From Rattus norvegicus (Eukaryota > Chordata > Mammalia > Rodentia > Muridae): DNA of 64,000 bases. The notes beneath the pieces are model-generated. The model did not search any database. It was not told the DNA's origin and worked only from the letters and a program-made list of their open reading frames with translations. The position numbers and the translations under genes are program-made. Location of the stretch: NCBI RefSeq assembly GCF_036323735.1, contig NW_026947395.1, positions 248,001 through 312,000 on the forward strand, in the 5' to 3' direction. Shown piece by piece: positions 12,370 through 22,329 of the stretch (its first letter is position 1; each line of letters starts with the position of its first letter).

Positions 12370-12790
12370 GAAAGACTAACACAATATACACAATGGTATT
12401 TCATTCACCCCTTGGAAAACGAAACTATGATGTTTTCAGGAAAATAGATGTAACTAGAAAATATTCCGAGAAAGGTAACAAAGACTCAGAAAGGGAAATA
12501 CGATGTGTTCTTTCTCATGTAGATAATAGAATCTCATTTTCACATACTTGTATCTATGTGAAGCTGTGAGTGGTTTGAATTCATTAAACTGGAATGTGTC
12601 TCATGAACTAGAAAGTAGTGTTTTAAACAGTATAGGTTGGCAGTTATTGAACATGTGCGGTATGAATGTAGAAGTAAGAATAACACAGACAGAATAGTGC
12701 AAGTGTTAGGGACATAGTGGTGGTGGGGAAAAAGTACTGAGGAAAGAAGGATGAAGTTGAATGTTTACAAACATGACATAAGGCAACCAG
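12370..12790 (+). mobile_element. Old L1 remnant: ORF2 C-terminus into 3' UTR
   Basis: The sequence follows the L1 ORF2 end: an ACACAATGG.ATTTCATTC block (from ACAATGGAATATTATTCAG), TTTTCAGGAAAATAGATGTAACTAGAAAATAT, and GGTAACAAAGACTCAGAAAGG. A decayed 3' UTR follows. Frames are lost. This is an ancient copy, not the rat-specific subfamily. Confidence 0.6.
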
Positions 12791-13429
12791 TTACTTTATA
12801 GGTTAGGTTAAAATAAATATTAAAATTTAAAATTAATACCTTAATATTTAATGTAATATACATCATGTTTGAGGAAAAATGCCAAAAAGTGATATGAAAA
12901 TGAAAACAATCTATTTAACTTATTTAATCTTAGTCATACTATCCATAATTATTTGGTAGAAACATCACTTGCCTGCCAAGTTTTGGTATCATTTAAAAAA
13001 TCACCTGTAAGATAATAATTACTTATGGTAGTAGAGTATTATTATAAGAGTATCAACTGGTAAAATTTGTGATTTGATCTATGTTTTAAGTTGCCTTTTG
13101 CTTAATTTTTGCCCTTCCTGACATTCACTCATACTAAACTATAAATTTCAATGTCGAATACTACTATAAAAATATAATTCTTCAGGGTTGTTGAAATTGC
13201 TCAATTACAAGTTAATATTATCCATAAACTATAGGATACGCTCCACAAAGCTCATAGATCCAAAGAAGATAAACAAGAAGAAAGGCCCAAGTGCAGATGC
13301 TTGACTCTCACTTAGAATGGGGAATAAAATAGTCTTGGAGGCAGAATGAGGGAAGGAAATGGATGGGAGAAGGAAGGGAGTGGAGAGTGGATTACGTGTG
13401 GGAAGGGACAGAAGATATGGCGATATAGG
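12791..13429. other. Unassigned sequence
   Basis: AT-rich up to about 13220, then a purine-rich stretch (13260-13430) that may be the start of the L1 remnant that follows. No coding signal. Confidence 0.3.
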
Positions 13430-14120
13430 CAAGAGAAGTAATGGAAATCTTGACTTATGGAGATGAGGAGTTAGGGGAAATCTCCAGGAAGAGAAAGAGA
13501 CCTAGGATAAGGAACGTACCAATGAATCAATGGGGTGACCTAAGATGTCACTTACATTGGTGATATGGAACATGAATAGGCCAACTCCTTTAGTCAGGAA
13601 GGACCAACAGTGGAGGGATAAAGAAACAAGTACACTCACAAAACTTTCTACAGACATTTTGTCAAGTCTAAAAGAAAATCAGGGACTGAGTGAATTGCCA
13701 GTGCAAATAGGGACCCATCCCATGGGAAAGCACCAGGCAGACAACAGTGTCAATGAACCTAGACCACTGAGAGCTCTTAGAGACTGAGATCCCAACCGAA
13801 AATCATGCACAGGCTGGACCTAAGCCCTAGTGCATATGGAGCTGACATGTAGATCAATCTTCATGTGGGTTCCACAAAAACTTGAGTGGGGGATGTCCTG
13901 TTGTAGTCAAGTTGTAGCCTGACTGAGGAATCTGTTCCCAAACAAAGTTAGCTTATCTGACTGCAGTTGGAGAAGATGTGCCTAATCCTGAAGAGACTTG
14001 ATATTTCAGAGTTTGAGCAACCTAGGTATGTCATCATCTTAGGAGAAAAGATGATTGTGTCAGAGACTCTGGGAGGAAGGGGCAATAGAGAGGGCAAAGT
14101 TAGGCATGTAAATTAAGAAA
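13430..14120 (+). mobile_element. Lx-type L1 3' region remnant
   Basis: From memory of the rodent Lx 3' region, several blocks agree in order: GATATGGAACATGAATAGGCC, CAGTGGAGGGATAAAGA, CCCATCCCATGGGAAAGCACCAG, GCTGGACCTAAG, TGGGTTCC..AACTTGAGTGGGGG, and CTAATCCTGAAGAGACTTGATAT. It ends near GGCAATAGAGAGGGC..CATGTAAATTAAG. Diverged and without usable frames; the 80-codon plus-strand frame (13545-13787) lies in it. Confidence 0.65.
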
Positions 14121-14492
14121 CATAATTACTAAATTTGCTATTTCTTTTACAGTAATCTCCTAGATTACAGTCTCACTCTAAATTATTACTGTGCTCTTAA
14201 ATCCAAACTCTACTGGTGGACTTCTATTTGGATAGTTCATAAATAAGTGGTTGGGAATGCAATTTTCTTCAGAAAGCAGGCATAGATGTATCATACACTA
14301 GGACAGCAGGCAATTGAAATATGATTGAGTGTTGAGGATTGATATGTATTAGGGAACATAAAAGTAAATTCCCGTTTAATAACATGCTTTTTGTCATGAA
14401 CAAATACAGGAACAGAGGATTCCATATATTTAACATATAACATAGTTTTGGTCATACATTTTCCTCTCCTTCAATTTCCCATAGATATTCCT

Positions 14493-14546
<54 letters not shown>

Positions 14547-14799
14547 CAGCACTTGAAACTACTTAGCAGAAGAATCAGTGCAATGATGGTGCAATTTACC
14601 TCATGATAACAGAATGTTTTTTTCCAAATCTTTATCTGACATAGCGATCATATCCATAACATAAGACCCAATATATCTTATTCTTCAGAAATATGTTACA
14701 TATTTGAATAAATGGTTAAAATAATTTCACAATAATTATCAAAAAGTACATGAAAAATACTAAACACACAAATCATTGGTGAAGTTTAAACACAAATGA
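14121..14799. other. Unassigned AT-rich sequence
   Basis: Nothing recognised apart from the TA microsatellite within it. Confidence 0.3.
14497..14543. repeat. (TA)n microsatellite
   Basis: About 47 bp of uninterrupted alternating TA. Confidence 0.95.
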
Positions 14800-15830
14800 C
14801 AATACTTATACTGTGTTGCTGGAAAAAAGAAACTTAGTATACAGTTTCTTGGACTAAATTTTAATATAGCTATTATAGAAATCAATATAAAAATTAAAAC
14901 CTGAAATCACTTGTGATTCAATAGTACCACTGATGAAATATGTACCTGAAGGAATCTATGTGTATATTCCTGTGATACCTTCATTAATTGAATTATCTTC
15001 TAAGTTTTCACAATATCCATGTTTCAAAATGGGATGAATAACATATACTGACACTAGATCTTTACTTAAGCATGAAAAGAGCAAAATTTCAACATTGGCA
15101 TGTATATTGAAAAGCTAGATATCATTGTCCCGATTGAAAAAACAGAATTATGAAGACAAATATCTAAATCTTATGAAAATAGGAGACTACTATTTGTTTG
15201 ATTTTAAGCCTATTCTATAGAAGGAAAGTCAGATGTCATAGTATAAACACGGTCAAATTTTCCCATTGCTCCGATGGCCAGAGAGAAGATCATACTATTC
15301 CTGTTTTGCTAAATAGCCATGTTGTCAAACTGCCTTCCAATTCTTACTGTTTCTGTCCATAGATTACAGCTTACATGAGCTGTGGTCAGACAAATGTATA
15401 GGTGTACTGTGCAGCAATTACTGCAGATACGGGTACAAGTGCTAAGACCGTTAGAAGAAGAATGCTGAGCATAAGGCTGGGGAAACATTGAAGAAAAAGA
15501 GATGGAAGAACGGGAGGAGAGAGAGAAAGCAATCTGGACATGACACAGTAATTGGACCTATGGCCTCAGTGCATCTACACTTGTATGCACAAGTCCTGCA
15601 CATGATTAAGACAACAAGATTAGGGAACATGTCAGTAGGCAGTACTCAGTGAACCAATGGATTAGAAAGAAAAGATTAATGGAAAATATAAAGAACATGA
15701 AACTGGAAAGAGAATGTATTTGGAAAGAGTAGAACCAAGCTAAGGATAGGTGTGATCAAGGTACATTGTATATATGTATGAAGAATAAATAAAATAAAAT
15801 AAAAATTCTAAAATAAAAAAATTCTGAAAA
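14800..15830 (+). mobile_element. Old L1 remnant: ORF2 C-terminus and 3' end
   Basis: Degenerate matches to the L1 ORF2 C-terminal coding sequence appear in order: TATAGAAATCAATATAAA.AATTAAAA, GATTCAATAGTACCACT, GAAGGAATCTATGTGTATA, AATATCCATGTTTCAAAATGGG, and GAAAAGCTAGATATCATTG. A UTR-like tract follows, then GATCAAGGTACATTGTATATATGTATGAA.AATAAATAAAATAAAA, which resembles older rodent L1 3' ends. No frame survives. Confidence 0.55.
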
Positions 15831-17048
15831 TCTATTAAGATTTTTTGTATCCTCTGCAAGTCACTTTTTACCCCTAAAAATAGAATAGAGTATCCTAACT
15901 TTTGCTTAGTTGTAGGAAAGTCAATGAAAAAGGTAGTTACACTAGTTCAGTGCATGGTGTCTTCATTATGGAAATATCCAACTGAGGGTCATTAATCTGT
16001 ACAGTTCAATTTTATCACCTGTACAAATAAAATAAAATTAAACACTGTTTAATGATCCACCAAAACCAAACTGCACACTAGAGAGGTAAATACAGCTTGA
16101 AAAATGTCCTCTTCTTAACCTCAACCATTTTAATCTTTGAAACTCTGAATACATGTGAATAAAAAAGGTCTAACCTGATACACAACATGTAGGATGGCGT
16201 CTTTGTGACTTATATGGCAAGATATTCAGGGTTGTACATTGCCTTCATTATGTCATTCATTTTAAATATCCTAGGACACCAAGATCTAAAATCCATGGGC
16301 TTTGGTACTGACAGCCATGGATTGCACTCTGTCCATGATAACTTTATGTATATTAGTTAAACACTGAAAGTCAGTTTGCTGCCTTACAAAATTGAACTGA
16401 TTCATTGCTATGGTTATGATAATGATTACTTGTAGAATAATTATAAATTCCTCATGACAAAACTTGCTTTCTCTTCTGGTGGTTTGTCGACTATTGATGA
16501 GCTTAAACCTCTTCCTTCTCAACATAGAACTTACTATAGATTATTTTTCACTGTCGATCTTATATACACTAAAGATAGGAAAAACACTGAAAATAGGATA
16601 GACTTTGTTTTCTGTCCCAAAAGTTCTTTTTTGACTTCTTCTTCATCATCTTCATCACCACCACCACCACCACCACCATCATCATCTAATTTACATGAAA
16701 CTGATTTTGAAATTTTGTTATGCCAACAATGAAATGAGTATTCTGCTTGAAGCAGAGATATTGATGAACACTAACTCCTGTGCAGTCATTTTAGTGTTAT
16801 AAAGACACTGCCAAAATTGCTTCAGATGATTGAGTGAAATGTTAGCGCTCTTTACAACAGGTTTTGAGAGTCCCTTACTGAAAGAATGGTCTTTTACAGC
16901 AAGACCTTCATTAACAGACTTTGATTTATCCCACGTACCAACGAAGTGAAATTGTCCCAGAAATAAAATAATGCCTCTCCAGAAACAGCTTTTATCCAAT
17001 GATACACATCTACTTCTATTTCTTAATTGCCATGTTGACATGGTCTTA
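15831..17048. other. Unassigned sequence, includes a CAT/CAC microsatellite
   Basis: At 16635-16690 a CTT/CATCAC-type trinucleotide repeat encodes runs of Ser and Pro in a spurious frame. The minus-strand frame over 16718-16980 is open for about 85 codons and looks non-repetitive, but its upstream part (to 17158) is translated ID element. I do not recognise a product. Confidence 0.3.
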
Positions 17049-17062
17049 GGATACAATATATT

Positions 17063-17215
17063 GGGTTGGGGATTTAGCTCAGTGGTAGAGTGCTTGCCTA
17101 GCAAGCACAAGGCTCTGGGTTCGGTTCCCAACTCCCCCCCCCAAAAAAAACAAAACAAAACAAAACAAAAAAAAACAGAAACACGTCTATCTGCAGCATG
17201 GTCTTTATACTGAAA
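17063..17215 (+). mobile_element. ID SINE with a non-A 3' extension
   Basis: The ID body GGGTTGGGGATTTAGCTCAG..GGTTCGGTTCCC (tRNA-Ala/BC1-derived) occupies 17063-17137, with pol III A and B boxes, followed by a CAAAA-rich tail to about 17175. A 14-bp target-site duplication, GGATACAATATATT, lies at 17049-17062 and 17216-17229. About 40 bp of non-A sequence sits between tail and duplication, which is unusual for a plain ID insertion. Confidence 0.93.
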
Positions 17216-17639
17216 GGATACAATATATTCTGATTTATTAATGGTATTTTAGTATTATTTGGTTAATTGTTAAAATTTCAAAGGAACATACCTATTCCAT
17301 GATTATATCCCATACAACTTTTAATTTGATCTTGAAGTGTTTCATGAAAACTGAAGTATCAAAAATGTATATCTTCCCATTGAAAATTTGTAACATGCAT
17401 CATGTGAAATACCCAGTGTACCTCAATGATTGATGTCTCTGAAAGCATTTAAAGACTCTCCTACTGCATTACTTTAAGCGTGCAGAAACTTAACCCACAT
17501 AGTTGCAGTTCCAGATTGGCTGTAAACAAATCACTTTCTGAGAGTTGGAAAGTGATTAAAACTTTTGATATGAAACTAGTTAGGACTTTGAGAAAAGGGA
17601 AAGGACAGGCCATAGAAAGTATGTTTTTAAAATTCTTTT

Positions 17640-18340
17640 CTTTAAATTAGACTTTTTTATGCAATATATTTTATTACGGTTCCTCTTCCCTCTATTTCTC
17701 CCCTTCTTCTATACCTCTCCTGTCACCTGTATCTACATTCTTTCTGACTCTCAGTAGAAAACTAAAAATCATCCAAGGGTCAAAATTAAAGTAAATGTTA
17801 ATGAACTGGAGTAGAACAAAACAAGCAGATAGCAAAGAGCCAATAAAAGGCAAAAGAATCAGGTACAGACACAGGGACCCAGGCTTCCATTAACATACTA
17901 GAGAACTCTTAGGAAACATAAAACCAGGAAACAATATATACAAAATCATACAGAGTAACCATTAATAGATGATTAAACAAATTAAAAAAGGAAAAGAAAT
18001 TGTGAAGAAAATGTCCTAACGGATTATGAGACGATTCTCCAAAGATAATTTTGAGTACCCTTAGTGCTTTTTATGCAGTCTACCCTTAAAATTGAATTGT
18101 GTACCCAGTGAGAGTCCCTTGGAGAAAAGTAAGTTTTTATTTTCAAATGAATACCCATTGGAGATAACTTCCAGTTTAGAGATAAGGTGATGTTCAGGGC
18201 TTGGCTTCTTTCATGGGCTAATTAATAGGTAACGAGATCTGAGAGGTGTTGTCTTCTGAGCATTATTCAGTTTTGAGACTCAGGAAGTCGCAATAGTTAC
18301 ATCTATCTGAACAGGCCCTAAATTATATTGACCCTGCATA
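17640..18340 (-). mobile_element. Old antisense L1-derived sequence
   Basis: From memory of ancient rodent L1 3' regions, antisense blocks match in order: the pyrimidine-rich CTTCTATACCTCTCCTGTCACCT, the A-rich AGCAAAGAGCCAATAAAAGGCAAAAG, and later TGTACCCAGTGAGAGTCCCTTGGAGAAAA and ATTGGAGATAACTTC. Strongly diverged, no frame. Boundaries are approximate. Confidence 0.5.
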
Positions 18341-18349
18341 TTCACAGTA

Positions 18350-18612
18350 ACTAAGGACAGTGCTGGACAATAAAAGATGATGTAGCCACTGGTGTCTTAC
18401 TAGTGTTTAAATGTTTAGCATCATGCCCTTGTTCACCAAAAAGGCTCAGGTTATACCCAGGGGGTCATGAAGCAAAATATAAAGATATCCACGCGATATG
18501 AGGGTTTAGTCCAAAGAGGTTATGTTGGTTGGGGAGGATGAGGTTTAGAGTGTAGAGGGCTTCCATACATGTGTTATGCATGTATGGAATTATCAAAGAA
18601 TAAATTGCTTTC
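18350..18612 (+). mobile_element. Probable old L1 3' end
   Basis: The stretch ends GAGGGCTTCCATACATGTG..CATGTATGGAATTATCAAAGAATAAATT. It resembles the end of the old L1 remnant at about 15780 and other ancient rodent L1 3' ends. The upstream boundary is uncertain. Confidence 0.4.
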
Positions 18613-19239
18613 TTGAAACTTCTAAATGTAACCACCAAGAATATTTGGGAGATATTCTTTCAATTCTGCTCTATTTGTTTTAAAAATTGGGTCTCATTGT
18701 GTAGCTCAAATTACCGCAGAACTGCTAGTTTTCATCCTCCTTCATCCCCTACACTTGTAGCAGGTTTACTCAACATTGCCAAAATTATAGAATATGTGTA
18801 AATCTTCTGTTGTTGAAGTTTGATTACATAATGCATTATTCTGTCATTTGTTTTTCAGTTAACAATATATCTTTAATACATGTGCATGCGGAATTTCATC
18901 ATGGAATATATTGCATTTCATAAATGGTAGTATACTCATTTCTTTAAATAATAATCTAGTTGTGCCGTTCAGTTTATTTTCATTTTCATTAAATAAAGTT
19001 TGCTACAGAAAATCAGCATGGACACTGACTCAGGCACTGTACTCAATGGTGATTATTAACATTATATTTTGTGTAAATTACAAAACACATTGTTGGAATG
19101 ATGTCAAGGCTGTTAAGTAATGTAATACTTGTATAAATACTGCCAAATTTCCATCTCAGAAGACTCTAATAATATATATTGCTAACAATTTTATATGAGA
19201 ACTCATACTATACCATTCAAAACTAAATGGTAGACATAT
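18613..19239. other. Unassigned AT-rich sequence
   Basis: No coding or repeat family recognised. Confidence 0.3.
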
Positions 19240-19605
19240 TTTAAAAAGGTATCAGTCTCTGACTTCTGTCAGTTCTTTAATTAGGGGAAGGATTGAAGAA
19301 GTTGAAGAGGAGGCCAACCTCTATAGGAAGACAAGCAGTCACAACTACTCTGGAATGCTAAGATCTCCCAGACTCTGAGCCACCAATCAGGCAGGACAAA
19401 AAAGGTGATCTGAGGCCCTGACACATGTATAGCAGAGGACTGCCTGGTCTGGCCTAATCCTTGAGAGACTTGAGGCCCCAGGGTTTATGGTGCCTGGCAA
19501 GGTATGGGGAGCATCCTCTTTGAGTCAGGGAGGAAGACGTGGAATGGGATGAGGAACTGTGGGAGGGAAAAGGCACAATGGCAGGAATGTAAATAAATAA
19601 ATTAA
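19240..19605 (+). mobile_element. Lx-type L1 3' end
   Basis: It has the same architecture as 13430-14120 in shorter form: GGGGAAGGATTGAAGAA.TTGAAGAGG, ACCAATCAGGCAGGAC, CCTTGAGAGACTTGAGGCCCCAGGG, a GGAGGAAGACGTGGAATGGG tract, then GGCA.GAATGTAAATAAATAAATTAA. This is the truncated 3' end of an old L1. Confidence 0.65.
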
Positions 19606-19861
19606 TTTTTAAAATAGTTTCACTCATAAATTCAAATGCTAGTTTCTTTTTATCATCTACATTGCAATTCAATCGTGAAATTTGGTGTTTTTGCTTAGTG
19701 AACGGTGTAAGCATTAATCCTTAATTTACTCTTCATACTATTTGGGATTTTCTCTATTCTTATTACTTTACATCAATTGTGTTTGGATATGTAGTATGCT
19801 TAGTATTCATAATATGTGCAGAAAATACATTCATGATTTTTTATTTTAATGATCTGTTATG

Positions 19862-20035
19862 TGTGAACGTCTATGTATAGATTTGTGCACATGAACACAG
19901 GCACTTGGGGAGACCAGGAGATGTCAGATCCCCTGTAGCTGCTTTTACAGCTGGTTGCAAGTGGCTTCATAGGTCTTGGAAACTGAACGTGTTTGCTCTA
20001 AATAGTAGTAAGTGCTCTTAACTATTAAGCTAATA
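19862..20035 (-). mobile_element. B3-type (B2-related) SINE, antisense
   Basis: It matches the antisense B3 pattern: GTGCACATGAACACAGGCACTTGGGGAGACCAGGAGATGTCAGATCCCCTGTAGCTG..TTTACAGCTGGTTGCAAGTGGCTTCATAGG, then GGAAACTGAACGTG and AAGTGCTCTTAACTATTAAGC, which corresponds to the reversed tRNA-like head. Diverged. Confidence 0.75.
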
Positions 20036-20607
20036 CTACAATACTTATTTCATAATAAAATCAACCTATCATTTTCTCATGGATTTCAAGGTATCTTTGA
20101 ATTTGAGACATCTTGCCACCTTCTAGGTGCTGAGACTACATTCAGGCATTATTTTTTCCAATTTTCTTTCCTTTATCATAGTAAGATGCATTGGATTAAA
20201 TATGTTAATATTATGCAGTAATTCTTTCAAATTATTACTTATAGAACCTAGGGTAAATATCGGTTTCTTTCCTCTGCAATTAACTATATTAATTTTACAG
20301 TTTCCAGGTCTCTCTTTCTTTACACAATCCATCTCATGTGTTTTTGCTTTCATATAGAATGAAGTAAAAGCTTTTTAGTTTTTCTTTGAGTAACTAATGT
20401 ACTAAGAAAATGTGTTGAATTTCCTATTTAAGGCCAATACAATACATTATTTCTTTAAAATGTTCTTAGACTTTTGTTTTTTTTTTCCTTTCTTATTATA
20501 GTTCTGATTAGTCTCATTATTAATATTCTGTGTAACCTTTTATGTGTGCATGTGTTGTAGTGGATATTGAAGTATTCAAACATATAAGTGTAGGTATCAA
20601 ATTTAGG
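20036..20607. other. Unassigned AT-rich sequence
   Basis: No repeat or gene recognised. Overlapping 70-76-codon frames on both strands (20012-20357) have no motif. Confidence 0.3.
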
Positions 20608-20620
20608 TTCTTAGTTTTTC

Positions 20621-20738
20621 TTTTTTTTTTTTTTTTTTTTTTTGCTTTTCTTTTTCCTTATTTCGGAGGTGGGTATCCAACCCAGGGCCTTGCGTTTGCT
20701 AGGCAAGCGCTCTACCACTGAGCTAAATCCCCAACCCT
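20621..20738 (-). mobile_element. ID SINE, antisense
   Basis: Poly(T) (20621-20643) precedes the reversed ID body, ending ACCACTGAGCTAAATCCCCAACCC. A 13-bp target-site duplication with one mismatch flanks it: TTCTTAGTTTTTC at 20608-20620 and TTCTTGGTTTTTC at 20739-20751. Young insertion. Confidence 0.93.
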
Positions 20739-20751
20739 TTCTTGGTTTTTC

Positions 20752-21265
20752 AAGGCATGAAATTTTATCTGCTTGGACACCTCACTAGAACACACTATAA
20801 AAATTTAAGATGACATATAGCTCCAGGCTGCTTTTATGTAGACAATATTTTCATCATTTTCTTTTCACAAATAATTTGGTTATTCTTATATATTTTATTT
20901 TGCATGTATACTTGATAACCCAAATATTTTAATATTTAATTAATAATTTTATCATAACTATTGTGTACATTAGACCTAGTTAATATGAAATAACCTTAGA
21001 TACAATTGAATAAATGCAATTAGTTACCTAAAGCATGAAGCTTGGTACATAATTTTGTTCATTATTCCTATGCATTTGCATAAAGCAGAGAATATTTCAT
21101 TGCTACAATCCTGATGCCAATTTTACACACTATGACAGCTACCAACTACATTTGACATTTATTCACTTAACAGGAGTTAGGACTATATTATTAAATTATA
21201 TTTCCCCAAAATCAAATAAATAGATTTATTTTGCCTCAATTAATTAAACACGCTATAGCAGGAAT
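20752..21265. other. Unassigned AT-rich sequence
   Basis: Nothing recognised before the assembly gap. Confidence 0.3.
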
Positions 21266-21330
21266 AAGTTTAATTTCCTTTTGTTCNNNNNNNNNNNNNN
21301 NNNNNNNNNAAGTTTAATTTCCTTTTGTTC
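21266..21330. other. Assembly gap (23 N) flanked by an identical 21-mer
   Basis: Ns occupy 21287-21309. The 21 bases before the gap (21266-21286, AAGTTTAATTTCC...) are repeated exactly right after it (21310-21330). That is the signature of two contig ends that overlap but were not merged, so the true gap may be zero or negative. A 21-bp tandem duplication is the alternative. The frame 21253-21507 runs through the Ns and is not reliable. Confidence 0.9.
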
Positions 21331-22035
21331 GGTTAAGACTAAATTTAACTTTTTCACTCTCCAGCCTATCAGAAAGTCACTATTCTTATAGAGAAAGATG
21401 TACCACGCACAGGTCGAATTTCTAGTACAACATGTAATTACAATCATCATTCTTGTCAGTTTCAAGTGACTGTTCACATCATGCCTGTAAAAAAGAATGA
21501 TCAACATGGCAGCATAACCAAAGTGCAGTGCAGTGGTATAAATAGCTTGGTGATAGCCAACAGCTCTCTAATTTTGCTTAAGTCCTGTTCAATGAATATG
21601 GATGGTACTGGTAATTTAGCCACATATATAAGTCTATTGAAGCTGTGGTTATGGGGAAGAATATACAGCCCCTTACCACTTACACCAGTATCATACCTAA
21701 CAACAATCATAGCCATGTGTCCTTATATACAGTATTAATTACAGTCTCTGAAACAAAGATCACAGTTAAAATCTCAGCCATTCAAAATGCAGGATAGAAA
21801 TTTCAAGCCCAGTCTCAATGGCTCTATCTACAAAATGTCACTTGATTCAAGGTTGAGGAACATTACAGAAGACGGGGCAAGAAGATTGTAAGAGACTAAA
21901 GTTTACTATGAGATGGTGTCTCAAAGTAACACCAGAAATTACACTTATAGCATCTCACTAACATGACTGCCTAAACAACAGCTGAGGAAGAGAGGGAATG
22001 GGGAAGAATGGAAGTTTAGTTTTCTTTCTGTTTCA
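21331..22035. other. Unassigned; includes a probable old interspersed repeat
   Basis: The part around 21780-21990 (ACAGAAGACGGGGCAAGAAGATTGTAAGAGAC, ATCTCACTAACATGACTGCC) looks like a common rodent interspersed repeat, but I cannot name the family. The 90- and 71-codon frames over 21466-21738 lie on opposite strands and show no motif. Confidence 0.35.
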
Positions 22036-22037
22036 AT

Positions 22038-22245
22038 TCCTCCTCCTCCTCCCCCTCCTCCTCCTCCTCCCCCTCCTCCACCTCCTCCTCCCCCCTCCTC
22101 CTTCTTCTTCCTCTTCCTCCTCCTCCTCCCCCTCCTCCACCTCCTCCTCCCCCTCATCCTCCTTCTTCTTCCTCTTCCTTTTCCTCCACCTCCTCCTCCC
22201 CTTCATCCTCCTTCTTCTTCCTCTTCCTCCTCCTCATCCTCCTCC

Positions 22246-22328
<83 letters not shown>
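22038..22328. repeat. Compound simple repeat (TCC)n - (CT)n - (TA)n
   Basis: About 210 bp of TCC/CTT-type pyrimidine repeat (22038-22246, with a partly repeating higher-order unit of about 50-60 bp) is followed by about 45 bp of CT and about 36 bp of TA. It abuts the 3' end of the antisense L1. The 218-codon plus-strand frame is Leu/Pro/Ser translation of this repeat. Confidence 0.95.

Positions 22329-22329
<1 letters not shown>

Noticed and set aside
17063..17137. tRNA gene (A and B boxes present)
   Set aside because: It is the tRNA-derived head of an ID SINE with A-tail and target-site duplication; there is no functional tRNA fold or anticodon context.
16718..17158. 146-codon minus-strand ORF
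   Set aside because: Its first third is translated ID element; the remaining part has no motif or support.
21253..21507. 84-codon minus-strand ORF
   Set aside because: Runs through the assembly gap (X residues), so the frame is not real sequence.
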